This document shows positions 1 to 8,126 of a DNA stretch of 64,000 nucleotides, piece by piece. The DNA comes from an uncultured Armatimonadota bacterium (GTDB lineage Bacteria > Armatimonadota > Fimbriimonadia > Fimbriimonadales > Fimbriimonadaceae), in NCBI GenBank assembly GCA_903927025.1, contig CAIYLG010000022.1, forward strand, positions 62,001 to 126,000. The letters run 5' to 3'. The position numbers and the translations under genes are program-made. Every line of letters starts with the position of its first letter. Positions within the stretch are counted from its first letter, which is position 1. The notes beneath the pieces are model-generated. The model was not told the DNA's origin. It made no database searches and was given only the letters and a program-made list of their open reading frames with translations.

Positions 1-690
1 GAGTGCAAGCGTACTCTCGCTGAAGCATCTGAATTTCTCCCCGAAGATCCCATTCTGCGGGAGAGCACGCAACAGCACTTTCTCGTCGCTCTCGACTCTG
101 CAGAGTACATGGCCCGAAAGTCCGATCCAGAGTTGGTTCCCTATATCGAACTCGTCGAAGACCGAGAGCCGTTTGCGCTGGGATTGTGGGCGGCCATTGC
201 TGATGGCAGAATCCGCAATACACTGATTCACGGCGACACGAAGATTGAAAACTTTCTCTTCTGCCCCAATACCGGCAAAGTGAAGGCGCTGGTCGACCTC
301 GATACGATCATGCCGTTTACGTGGCTGGCTGATTACGGCGATCTTCAGCGGTCGATGGTGAATGTCTCGGGTGAAAAGGAACGGGACCTCAGCAAAGTTT
401 TGGTCGATCGCGACGTTTACGAAGCAGTTGCCAAAGGCTTTTTGAGTACGGCAGAGGAAGTCACAGACGCCGAAGTATCCATGATGGTTTCTGCTGTCCA
501 AGCGATCACCTTGGAGCTTGGTCTGCGATTCCTGACCGACTACCTTCGCGGAGACACCTACTTCCGCCTGGGGCCAGAAGATCCGGCCGACCTCAACAGA
601 GTTCGTGCGATGGTTCAGCTGACGCTTTACCGACGACTCGTCGAGTTCGGGCCGGAAGCGGAAGCTCGGTTGAAGACTTTTCGTCGATAA
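1..690 (+). CDS. APH-family small-molecule kinase, 3' part (N-terminus outside window)
   Basis: The reading frame is open from base 1, so the gene begins upstream and about 229 C-terminal residues are visible. The segment IHGDTKIENFLF is the phosphotransferase catalytic loop (H-G-D-x-K-x-x-N). LVDLDTIMP, about 25 residues later, is the metal-binding Asp motif (usually D-F-D or D-L-D), so the kinase core is intact. The HGDTK..N / DLDT-MP pairing is closest to sugar-kinase-like members such as N-acetylhexosamine 1-kinase rather than classic aminoglycoside kinases. That is family knowledge recalled, not a search, so the sugar substrate is an inference. The protein is cytoplasmic, with no membrane segments. 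A GH51 hydrolase follows 136 bases downstream on the same strand, which fits carbohydrate use. A terminator-like hairpin lies between the two genes. Confidence 0.75.
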   Translation, partial: ECKRTLAEASEFLPEDPILRESTQQHFLVALDSAEYMARKSDPELVPYIELVEDREPFALGLWAAIADGRIRNTLIHGDTKIENFLFCPNTGKVKALVDLDTIMPFTWLADYGDLQRSMVNVSGEKERDLSKVLVDRDVYEAVAKGFLSTAEEVTDAEVSMMVSAVQAITLELGLRFLTDYLRGDTYFRLGPEDPADLNRVRAMVQLTLYRRLVEFGPEAEARLKTFRR

Positions 691-727
691 AATTTCCTCT
701 TTAAAACCTGCGGGAACCTACAAGAAC

Positions 728-746
728 GGGGTTGAAACCCCTTTTT
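728..746 (+). terminator. Rho-independent terminator-like hairpin
   Basis: GGGGT-TGAA-ACCCC (5-bp GC stem, 4-base loop) is followed directly by five T. It lies 38 bases after the kinase stop codon. The stem is short but the T run is well placed. Confidence 0.5.
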
Positions 747-750
747 GAAG

Positions 751-767
751 GCGGGCTAAATGCCCGC
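751..767. repeat. Second small palindrome (GCGGGC-TAAAT-GCCCGC)
   Basis: A perfect 6-bp inverted repeat with a 5-base loop sits 4 bases after the T run of the preceding hairpin. The two hairpins together (728-767) look like a compact REP-type intergenic element. I see no second copy in this window, so the repeat status is only a suspicion. Confidence 0.35.
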
Positions 768-826
768 TCCCCCACAGATTCCACGGAACGGCGGCGGCAA
801 GATTGGCAAAGGTGTAATCTTCGCTC

Positions 827-3133
827 ATGATTTTGATTGGCGCTGCCGCCGTTCTCTGCTTTCAAAGCGGTTCCATTCCAAATGGAGACTTTGAGGATGG
901 ACTTGCCCATTGGCCCAAGGCAACTTACGGGGCAGAGCCGCACGCGGAGATCGATCGCTCAAACGGCCACGGTGGGCATCCATCCCTGAAAGTCTCGGCA
1001 ACAGAGGCGACAGATACGGCGTTTGGGCAGGATATACCCGTTCATTCAGGTGCGCTCTATCGATATTCAGCTTGGGTGAAGACCGAAGGGGTGAAGCCCC
1101 TGGGCGCACCTGTCTTTGGCACGATCCAGGCTCAGACGCCCGGCGGAGCATCGGTGATCGCGACGGGGCAGAACCACGGTGGCACTCATGACTGGATCAA
1201 GGAGTCGGTTGTGTTCCAAGCCCCTGCGGATGGTCGAGCTCGCGTTGCGCTGTTTCTTTTTGGGTTCGGCAAAGGCATCGGGACGGCTTGGTTTTCGGAC
1301 TGTCAACTGGAGGAACTCAACGTGGAGAAGGCTTCCCTCAAGGTCACGAAAAAACCTCTCTGTCCGGGTCGCATCAACCCGATGCAGTACGGTCAGTTCA
1401 TTGAGTATTTGTGCGACCTGGTGCCCAGCATGTGGGCAGAAAAGCTTTACGACAACAGCTTCGAAGGGCTCACTCCGTATGTGTTTCGTTTCAATTCATT
1501 GACCGACTTCAAGGAGAAGCCTTGGTATCCGTTTGGGCAGGCCAATCGGGTTCAAGTGGAATCCGACAAGACCACAAGTATCAGTGGCTCCGTGAGCAAA
1601 AGGCTGACTGTTACGGAGGGTGCTCCCGCCACAGCTGGAGTTGCACAAGAAGGCATTGCGCTTCAGGCTGGAAAAGCCTGTCGGTTCTCGCTGTATGCAA
1701 AATCGACGGCCTCGGTAAGTGAAATTCGGGTTCGGCTGTTCCACGGCTCCAAAGAGTTTGCCTCGGCAACTGTTCCAGTGGCGCGAGATTGGAAGAAGTC
1801 GATCGTCTCACTCAACCCAAGCGGGACAACCGACGAGGCGACTCTATCGATAACGTTCCGCGGTCCAGGAACCGTTTGGCTGGACAATGCCTCCCTCATG
1901 CCGGTCGATAACGTTGGAGGCTGGCGTCCAGATGTCGTGAAGGCGTTGACGGAACTGAAGCCGGGAGTCATCCGTGTGGGCGGCAGCGTGCTGGATGACT
2001 CGAACCTGGGGACCTTTGAGTGGACCGATACTGTCGGTGATCCCGACCGACGCAAGCCGTTCCAGGCTTGGGGCGGATTGCAAACCATGGGGGCGGGACT
2101 TGAGGAAGTCGTACAGCTTATTCAGACCGTCCGTGCCGAACCCTTGATCTGCGTCCGCTACGAGAAGAAGAGTCCCAAAGACGCTGCAGATGAAGTCGAG
2201 TACTTCAATGGAGCCATCAGCACTCCGATGGGAGCGCTTCGGGCGAAAAACGGGCACCCAAAGCCTTACGGCATAAAATTTTGGCAAATCGGGAACGAGC
2301 GTTGGGGCGCCGGCTATTGGAAGGCGGTCCCGGAATTCGGCCGTGCCATGATGGCGGTCGACCCAACGATCAAGCTTCTATCCAGCTTCCCCAGCGAGGA
2401 CCTTATCAAAGGGGCAGCATCTGAGCTCACTTACGTTTCGCCGCACCAGTACGACGTCGAGAATCTGACGGGGACAAAGCAGGAACTTGACGATACTCGC
2501 CGCATGATTAGGGAGTTTGGGGGTGGAAAGAACATAAGGGTCGCCGTCACGGAGTGGAACACGACGGCGGGAGACATCGGACTTCCCCGCGCCAAACTCT
2601 GGACGCTGAAGAACGCGCTAGACTGCTCGAGATACCAAAACCTACTTCACCGCCAAGCGGACCTTGTCGAAATTGCCAATCGAAGCAACTTAACCAACAG
2701 CTTTTGCTCAGGCATTATTCAGACCAACCGCGCTGGAATGTTTTTGGCACCCACTTACTACGCGCAGAGGCTTTACGCAACCTTTGCTGGCACGGTGCCC
2801 CTCACAGTTGAGTCCGAGATACCAGCGGATATGTCTCCAGATGTCAGCGCTACCCTCTCCGAAGACGGCCACTGGCTCACTTTGTTTGCGATTAACACTG
2901 GCCCCAAAGCGGTTACACGTAGCCTGGATCTTTCTGACCTTTCATCAGCTGGCTCTGCTGAAGTTTGGACACTTACCGATACAACCGGGGCTGGAGAACC
3001 TGACGCCTTCAACTCGTTCGGTGAACCGAACCGAATTTCACCCATAAAATCCAGGGCGGTCCTTTCTGGCGGCAAGGGCACCTATTCGTTTCCAGCCTAT
3101 TCACTCACGGTAATCCGAATTCGAACTCTGTAG
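827..3133 (+). CDS. Exported GH51 alpha-L-arabinofuranosidase-like glycosidase
   Basis: Predicted hydrolase of arabinose-containing glycans, 768 aa. Residues 1-15 are a short hydrophobic leader, so export is likely. Residues about 17-165 (S-I-P-N-G-D-F-E-D-G start) form a carbohydrate-binding, jelly-roll-like domain, and a second such segment is near 235-360. The catalytic TIM barrel starts near residue 185 (INPMQYGQFIEYL, typical of GH51). The acid/base is in IGNERW (E491) and the nucleophile in VTEWN (E576), the expected GNE and TEWN signatures. The C-terminal 110 residues fit the beta-sandwich that closes GH51 enzymes. It is a monocistronic gene after a terminator-like hairpin. Substrate specificity within GH51 (arabinoxylan, arabinan, or endo-glucanase side activity) cannot be told. 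Confidence 0.85.
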   Translation: MILIGAAAVLCFQSGSIPNGDFEDGLAHWPKATYGAEPHAEIDRSNGHGGHPSLKVSATEATDTAFGQDIPVHSGALYRYSAWVKTEGVKPLGAPVFGTIQAQTPGGASVIATGQNHGGTHDWIKESVVFQAPADGRARVALFLFGFGKGIGTAWFSDCQLEELNVEKASLKVTKKPLCPGRINPMQYGQFIEYLCDLVPSMWAEKLYDNSFEGLTPYVFRFNSLTDFKEKPWYPFGQANRVQVESDKTTSISGSVSKRLTVTEGAPATAGVAQEGIALQAGKACRFSLYAKSTASVSEIRVRLFHGSKEFASATVPVARDWKKSIVSLNPSGTTDEATLSITFRGPGTVWLDNASLMPVDNVGGWRPDVVKALTELKPGVIRVGGSVLDDSNLGTFEWTDTVGDPDRRKPFQAWGGLQTMGAGLEEVVQLIQTVRAEPLICVRYEKKSPKDAADEVEYFNGAISTPMGALRAKNGHPKPYGIKFWQIGNERWGAGYWKAVPEFGRAMMAVDPTIKLLSSFPSEDLIKGAASELTYVSPHQYDVENLTGTKQELDDTRRMIREFGGGKNIRVAVTEWNTTAGDIGLPRAKLWTLKNALDCSRYQNLLHRQADLVEIANRSNLTNSFCSGIIQTNRAGMFLAPTYYAQRLYATFAGTVPLTVESEIPADMSPDVSATLSEDGHWLTLFAINTGPKAVTRSLDLSDLSSAGSAEVWTLTDTTGAGEPDAFNSFGEPNRISPIKSRAVLSGGKGTYSFPAYSLTVIRIRTL

Positions 3134-3206
3134 ACATCAGAGAGTCAGAGCGTGTTTACCAGGCCGGCGGATGCAATTTCCCTTCCCAGAAACTTTCAAA
3201 AAATTC

Positions 3207-3255
3207 TTGTGACTATTTGAGTAGTCATGTGTTATATTGACTACTCGGATAGTCA
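3207..3255 (+). promoter_or_regulatory. Promoter with two BlaI-type operator palindromes
   Basis: Two 18-bp boxes of the form TGACTA-N6-TAGTCA lie at 3210-3227 and 3238-3255, both perfect in their 6-bp arms and 28 bp apart. A candidate -10 (TATATT, 3233-3238) lies between them and a weak -35 (TTGTGA, 3207-3212) overlaps the first box. Bound repressor would block RNA polymerase. The arms resemble the dyads bound by BlaI/MecI repressors, and the next gene encodes such a repressor, so autoregulation is the simple reading. Confidence 0.8.
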
Positions 3256-3265
3256 CGGAGACACA

Positions 3266-3682
3266 ATGCCACTCGAAAACAGTTCGCCGCCTTTAGATCC
3301 TCAGTCGCTGGGTGACCAGCAGCTTGAGGTCCTCCGGTATGTCACGGAGTTCGCACCGATTACGGTCGGTGAAGTTGCCAAGGCCTTTGGGGCTTCTCAT
3401 GGTCTTGCGCGTACCACTATTCTTACGGTGATGGAGAGACTTCGTGACAAGGGTTACCTGGTTCGGCGCAAGGCAGGGGCGATCTATGAATACATGCCTC
3501 GGCTTGAGCAACACGACTTGATGAAGGGACTGGTCAGCGACTTCGTTCAGAGATCGCTGGGTGGCTCACTCACTCCATTCGTGGCTTATCTTGCTGAGAC
3601 TGGAAAGCTCTCAACCCAAGAAATCTCGGAACTGCGAAAGATGGTTGAAAACCTGGAGAGGCAGGAGGAGGCTGGGAAATGA
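3266..3682 (+). CDS. BlaI/MecI-family transcriptional repressor
   Basis: A 138-aa winged-helix repressor of the BlaI/MecI/CopY family. The pattern VGEVAKAFG...ARTTILTVMERLRDKGYLVRR is the DNA-recognition helix and wing of that family, and the C-terminal part is the helical dimerisation region. I take ATG 3266 as the start. It has GGAG six bases upstream, and the in-frame ATG at 3227 lies inside the operators and upstream of the -10 box. Proteolysis by the neighbouring BlaR1-like protease is the usual way to relieve repression. The stop overlaps the next start (ATGA), so the two are translationally coupled. Nothing nearby encodes a beta-lactamase, so the inducing signal need not be an antibiotic. 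Confidence 0.9.
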   Translation: MPLENSSPPLDPQSLGDQQLEVLRYVTEFAPITVGEVAKAFGASHGLARTTILTVMERLRDKGYLVRRKAGAIYEYMPRLEQHDLMKGLVSDFVQRSLGGSLTPFVAYLAETGKLSTQEISELRKMVENLERQEEAGK

Positions 3683-5463
3683 ATGGTGATTTGCTTCTAC
3701 GTCTAAACCAAATGGCAGAGGCTTGGCTGCCGACTCTGTGGAGGGCAACTTGGCAGGGTGGAATTTTCATCGCGCTGGCGTGGATCCTCTGCCAGGTCTT
3801 CAAGAAGATGCCAGCAGCTGCCCGGTCTTGGCTTTGGTGGGTTGCCTCTCTGCAGCTGATGATCCGTCTCGTTTCTGTCGCGTCGCTTCCCCTCCCGGTT
3901 TTACCAGCCACTGACTCTCATGCTGCGGCCGTGTCAGAAATGCAAGTCGCAGAGGAACCAGCGACAGCATGGAAGGCTGCCTCGCCGGTTGTGCCCGCAG
4001 CTGTTTCGGCAAAACCAATTGCGCCTGCTCGAAAAGTGCCCAAAAGCACTTACCCTTCTACAGCGCTCATCCTCGGTTTTGGATGGCTGACTGGTTTCTC
4101 GCTCTGTCTTGCTCTCTCAATGCGACGGCTCTGGCAGACGCGGAAGATGCTTCGCAATGCGAACCCGGTTGGAAATGAAGCGGTGCTAGAAGTTGTCGAG
4201 CTCTTGGCACTTGATTCAAGGACCAAACTGCCGAGGTTGATGGTCTCAGAAGATGCACATTGCCCACTCGTTGCCGGCCTCCTACGCCCCACGATTGTCC
4301 TCCCTGTCGATTTCCTCGAGACGAAGGACCCGACTCAACTTCGAATGGCAATTGCCCATGAGCTTTCCCACGTGCGTCGTCGAGATTTGTGGTTAAGCAT
4401 CGTGCCTGGCCTCGCTCAATCGGCGTTCTTCTTCCATCCGCTAGCCTGGCTTGCCAGCAACGAGTTTTCCGCGTCATGCGAAGCAGCTTGCGACGCTGAC
4501 GCCCTTTCCATAACCGGCGGTTCTGCCGCCGCCTATGCTCGCCTTTTGCTTGACACTGCCCAAAACCGCTCCTCGATGGCGGTCTTAGGGACCGCTATCG
4601 GCTTTCGATCCATCCAAAGGAGAATCTCCATGCTCACCCCACTTAAAGCCTCGAACACCCGAGCCATTCGCATGGCAACAACCTTCGTCACTGCCGCGGC
4701 GATTGTCTTGGCACTGCCTTGGACAGTCACCGCTCAAAACTCAACCACAGTCGTGAAGAAGAAGGTTGTGAAATCCAAGGCTCACAAGGCAGTCGCGAGG
4801 AAAACCACAGGAAAGGTTAGAGCCTACGCAATGACCCGTCCAGCCAAAGCTCCAGTTCCAACAATCCCTGCTGGAGTCTCCATTGCAATGCCTGCTCGCG
4901 CAGTCAATACGGGAATTGCTCCTCCAGCTGCGGTGGCAGGATTTTGGGTTTCGTCCCTACCTAAGGGGGTCAATCGGCCACTTCCTGTAAAAGGTGCTGC
5001 CTCAGCACCAGTAGGGTTTGGATTTTCCCGGGACATGCCCGCGGCAGCAGCCGCTGTACCGCCAATTCGTCAGATTGATGCCGGCGTTGGGACGGCTACG
5101 GCAGCGGCTCCAGCCAGCAACAGCGTCCCGGTTGCTGGCGGATTTGGCGGCGGTGGTGGATTTGGTGGTGGAGGTGGCGTGGCAGCCGACGCAGCACCAG
5201 CTTCAACCTCTTCGGTTAAGTTGGAAAACGGACTCGTATCGGTCGACTTTGATCACGTCCCCCTACACCGCGCAATCAGAGAACTTGCGAAGGGCGCTCA
5301 CATCAACTATGTTCTGAATTCACAGGTCATGTCGGACACGGTCACCATGACACTGGAGCATGTTGAGATCACGGACGCTCTTACAAAGATCTTCGCGGCG
5401 ATAAAGCAACCGCTTAATTTCAAGGTCGAGGGCGGAGTCTTTGTGATCTCTCCACGCGACTGA
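3679..5463 (+). CDS. BlaR1-like membrane metalloprotease (M56) with C-terminal STN-like domain
   Basis: 594 aa. Hydrophobic segments lie near residues 20-40, 50-75 and 130-150, then a cytoplasmic zinc-protease domain with HELSH (H227, E228, H231), followed by a further membrane segment near 332-352. This order matches M56/BlaR1 sensors that cleave BlaI repressors. The exterior part differs from BlaR1: instead of a penicillin-binding domain there is an Ala/Pro/Lys-rich linker, a Gly-rich stretch (about 488-505), and a final 75-residue domain (VSVDFDHVPLHRAIRELAKG ... FKVEGGVFVISP). That last domain resembles the short N-terminal secretin/TonB (STN) fold. What it senses is unknown. The gene is co-transcribed with the repressor (4-base overlap) and ends at a strong terminator. 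The protease assignment is firm; the STN assignment is by eye. Confidence 0.85.
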   Translation: MNGDLLLRLNQMAEAWLPTLWRATWQGGIFIALAWILCQVFKKMPAAARSWLWWVASLQLMIRLVSVASLPLPVLPATDSHAAAVSEMQVAEEPATAWKAASPVVPAAVSAKPIAPARKVPKSTYPSTALILGFGWLTGFSLCLALSMRRLWQTRKMLRNANPVGNEAVLEVVELLALDSRTKLPRLMVSEDAHCPLVAGLLRPTIVLPVDFLETKDPTQLRMAIAHELSHVRRRDLWLSIVPGLAQSAFFFHPLAWLASNEFSASCEAACDADALSITGGSAAAYARLLLDTAQNRSSMAVLGTAIGFRSIQRRISMLTPLKASNTRAIRMATTFVTAAAIVLALPWTVTAQNSTTVVKKKVVKSKAHKAVARKTTGKVRAYAMTRPAKAPVPTIPAGVSIAMPARAVNTGIAPPAAVAGFWVSSLPKGVNRPLPVKGAASAPVGFGFSRDMPAAAAAVPPIRQIDAGVGTATAAAPASNSVPVAGGFGGGGGFGGGGGVAADAAPASTSSVKLENGLVSVDFDHVPLHRAIRELAKGAHINYVLNSQVMSDTVTMTLEHVEITDALTKIFAAIKQPLNFKVEGGVFVISPRD

Positions 5464-5489
5464 TCCCAGCGGGTGGCCTCAATCAGCAA

Positions 5490-5525
5490 GTCCGCAAGCC
5501 TTTATGGCTTGCGGACTATTTTTAT
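5490..5525 (+). terminator. Strong terminator of the BlaI/BlaR1-like operon
   Basis: GTCCGCAAGCC (5490-5500), loop TTTAT, GGCTTGCGGAC (5506-5516): an 11-bp perfect stem followed by TATTTTTAT. The stop codon and last codons of the convergent minus-strand gene lie inside the hairpin. Confidence 0.9.
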
Positions 5526-8093
5526 ATGAATTGCACCTTCGGATGCATCCCGCAGCTCGATATCGAACTCCGCCGCATCCTTAGGTCCCTCAACCGTTGC
5601 ATTGAGTCCGCCTAGCGCTGAATCCAAAAACACAGGGGCCACCACTCCAGCCTGCCCAGGGAATCGAATACCCAACACCTGGTCGCAACCGCTCATCGTG
5701 ATCTTGGTTCCAGTGGCAGTGGGCTCCACATTGATGATGGTCGGAACTTTGACTGCACGGAGAGGAGCCGATCCCGACTCTGTCTGAACGTTGATCAGGG
5801 TCCAAGGGCTTGCGAGATCCGACCTTGAAAGCCTGAGCCAAATAAGTCCGGTGTTGCGTCGAGCGTCTCGGGCAAGTTCCGAATCCAGATCAACCGTGAG
5901 GTAGGCGTTGGCTGAAGACTCATCCATGGCAAACATGGAGCCTTCTGGAATATCAACCACCTTCTGGACGTCTCCAGAAGAGCCAAAGCCTAGACCTAGC
6001 GACACATCGTGGGTCCATGAGAACGGAGTCGACGCGGCAAGTTGAACGCGAACGGGCTGCTTGCTCTTGAACCAGCCTGGGGGCAACGTCGCCATTGCCC
6101 AAGATCCGTCTGTGCCAGCGCCAACGGGGATTGTTGAAGGGATTGACCCAACGACAGTTGCCGCCGCTCGTGGTCTCGGCAGCCCGACCGAAACGGGTTC
6201 AGACACGGTCCACTCCAACCCTCTCGCGGGGTCCCGATAGGTGACGGCAAGAGACTTTGTGGTTGCAGGCAACGCACCGGAAAGGGTTAGTCGCCGACTT
6301 CCCGCCTCAGAGTCATCGGTGCCTTCCACTGCAAGAGGAGCTGCCTGCACGGACTTCACCCAGGACGCTTCCGGCCCGCTAATCTTCAGGACGCGATCTC
6401 CCTTTCCGCATGAAATCGAAATGCTCGGGTGCTTCGGCGCGATGAACAGCTTGACGGGAGGGTCTTGCCCAACCTGTCCCTCCTGCTGAACTCTGATTTC
6501 GGCCGTACCGGGTGCGGCACCGTTGAGGTTGAACACAGCCTCCATCGAGCCGGCGTACTTCACCTCAGAAGCTGGGAAAAGCCTTCCCGCCGAGTCACGG
6601 AGAGTGACCCCAGAGAATTGATAGAACGGCTGATCCGATCCGTTGCGATTTAGGCGGATGGCGACGGACGGATCTCCTGAGGCGATGTCGAGCGCGCCTC
6701 CGTTAGGTAGCGTCCACATTTGTGGACGAATCTTGGCGATTTGCACTGCGACCGTTTGCGCAGGCTGAAAGCCGACGCGTGCCTGAACGTACAGTTTTCG
6801 ATCTGTATCCGCGCCCCACCATTCGGATGAGATTGGGAACACAAGACCACGCCCTGGGACAAGGTGTGCCCCGACCAGGGGATTAAACTGCTTGCCATCA
6901 TCGCTCACCTGCCAGCTCCAGGACCACGGATGCAGGAAGAGTTCCCTGCTCTCAGCTCCCATCGGAATGCTGACTTCGCGATTTTCGGCTAGGACCTGGG
7001 TGCGTGCAAATCCTACTGGAAGGGGTCTGGAGACAGCCTTGCGGTCAAACTCTGGTCGGTAGACAATGCTGGGAAGAGAGTCATCCTTGGTCTCCATCAC
7101 TCTTTGCGTGATGAGGGCCATGGACTGCTCCTCCATCGAAACTCCAGGCTCACCTTCCATCGCAGAGGCGGGGATGAATGTCAGCTTGATGTCCTTCGGC
7201 GGTCGGATGAACACTTTCATCAAGTCTCCGACCAGTCCAACCCAGTCCGACACAACCGCAGGAAGCTGGGACTGCGTGACGGCTGCGGCGGGCACAGGAT
7301 TATCGGGAGACTCACGGTAGGCGCCGAGTAGACCGACCGTGGCATCTAGACTGTGCTGAAGCTGGCCAGGGGAGGTCGTTTGCGCATTGGGGTCGTATGT
7401 GGCGCCAAGATCGAGGTTGATCTGATCGGCGCGATCCTTGAGGCTAACCGGGTCCGGCGCCACCTTGGGTCCAAGACTGGCGTAGGCGGTCATGAAATTC
7501 AGCAGGCGATTTTGCTGACGATAGATCGTCTCAAATGTTGCAGTTTGAGAGAGGATGAGCTGACTGGACGTTTCCAGAGCATGCCTCACAGCATCGTACA
7601 CGTGACGTTCCTGGTGCCGGTTGAGGGTTAGGAAGAACAGAGGCACTGCGTCCGCGTCAGGAAGGGTCCCGATTTCAATCGGCTTTTCACGCCAGCGCTT
7701 GTCCCACAGATTCCAGCTTTTAACTTGGACTCGCTCCCCCGCTTGAACAATCGCTTCGGTGAGTGTCCAGTTACCTTGGAGTCGATCATCGACCACTGCG
7801 CGAACGTCATCCTTGGGTCGCAGAGAAGGCACCCGCAAGATGCTGATCCACTCAGCGCCAAATTCGGGTCGCCTAACCAAAAACGTTATCGGAAACTTCC
7901 GAAGCGGTTCGGTTGGGTCGGTCGGCAACCCGGTTTGTTGCGCCTGAACAGTCGCGCAACAGGAGAACGCGACGAAACATACGAGGGCTGAACTTCCATG
8001 TGGCGCGGATCCCCTGAGCGCCGGCTTCCTTAGTGTCTTCACAATCACCTGTAAGTACGCACAGCCCACCCTGGACGCAACCAGTATTTGCAT
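5502..8093 (-). CDS. Large exported protein of unknown function
   Basis: 863 aa if it starts at ATG 8093. A GTG at 8045 (residue 17) is an alternative, because the region just upstream of 8093 is a terminator-like hairpin that includes the ATG. A hydrophobic stretch (SSALVCFVAFSCCATV, ending in VQA) near residues 34-50 looks like a signal peptide core. The mature part is soluble and beta-rich with many short strands and Pro/Gly turns in the C-terminal two thirds (Ig-like or similar sandwiches, by impression). A helical stretch lies around 160-215. I recognise no catalytic motif or named family. The gene follows the propeller/Ig-repeat gene with 30 bases between them and may be co-expressed by read-through. 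The 3' end overlaps the terminator of the convergent operon. Confidence 0.75.
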   Translation of the reverse strand: MQILVASRVGCAYLQVIVKTLRKPALRGSAPHGSSALVCFVAFSCCATVQAQQTGLPTDPTEPLRKFPITFLVRRPEFGAEWISILRVPSLRPKDDVRAVVDDRLQGNWTLTEAIVQAGERVQVKSWNLWDKRWREKPIEIGTLPDADAVPLFFLTLNRHQERHVYDAVRHALETSSQLILSQTATFETIYRQQNRLLNFMTAYASLGPKVAPDPVSLKDRADQINLDLGATYDPNAQTTSPGQLQHSLDATVGLLGAYRESPDNPVPAAAVTQSQLPAVVSDWVGLVGDLMKVFIRPPKDIKLTFIPASAMEGEPGVSMEEQSMALITQRVMETKDDSLPSIVYRPEFDRKAVSRPLPVGFARTQVLAENREVSIPMGAESRELFLHPWSWSWQVSDDGKQFNPLVGAHLVPGRGLVFPISSEWWGADTDRKLYVQARVGFQPAQTVAVQIAKIRPQMWTLPNGGALDIASGDPSVAIRLNRNGSDQPFYQFSGVTLRDSAGRLFPASEVKYAGSMEAVFNLNGAAPGTAEIRVQQEGQVGQDPPVKLFIAPKHPSISISCGKGDRVLKISGPEASWVKSVQAAPLAVEGTDDSEAGSRRLTLSGALPATTKSLAVTYRDPARGLEWTVSEPVSVGLPRPRAAATVVGSIPSTIPVGAGTDGSWAMATLPPGWFKSKQPVRVQLAASTPFSWTHDVSLGLGFGSSGDVQKVVDIPEGSMFAMDESSANAYLTVDLDSELARDARRNTGLIWLRLSRSDLASPWTLINVQTESGSAPLRAVKVPTIINVEPTATGTKITMSGCDQVLGIRFPGQAGVVAPVFLDSALGGLNATVEGPKDAAEFDIELRDASEGAIHIKIVRKP

Positions 8094-8126
8094 GAACTTA
8101 GGAATCCTTGGGGACTCCTAAGTTCA
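8093..8126 (-). terminator. Hairpin at the end of the propeller/Ig-repeat gene
   Basis: TGAACTTAGGA (8093-8103) and TCCTAAGTTCA (8116-8126) form a perfect 11-bp stem with a 12-base loop. On the minus strand it covers the stop codon of the upstream gene and reaches the ATG of the next. No T run follows, so it may be an attenuator, mRNA end-protector or weak terminator. Confidence 0.45.
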
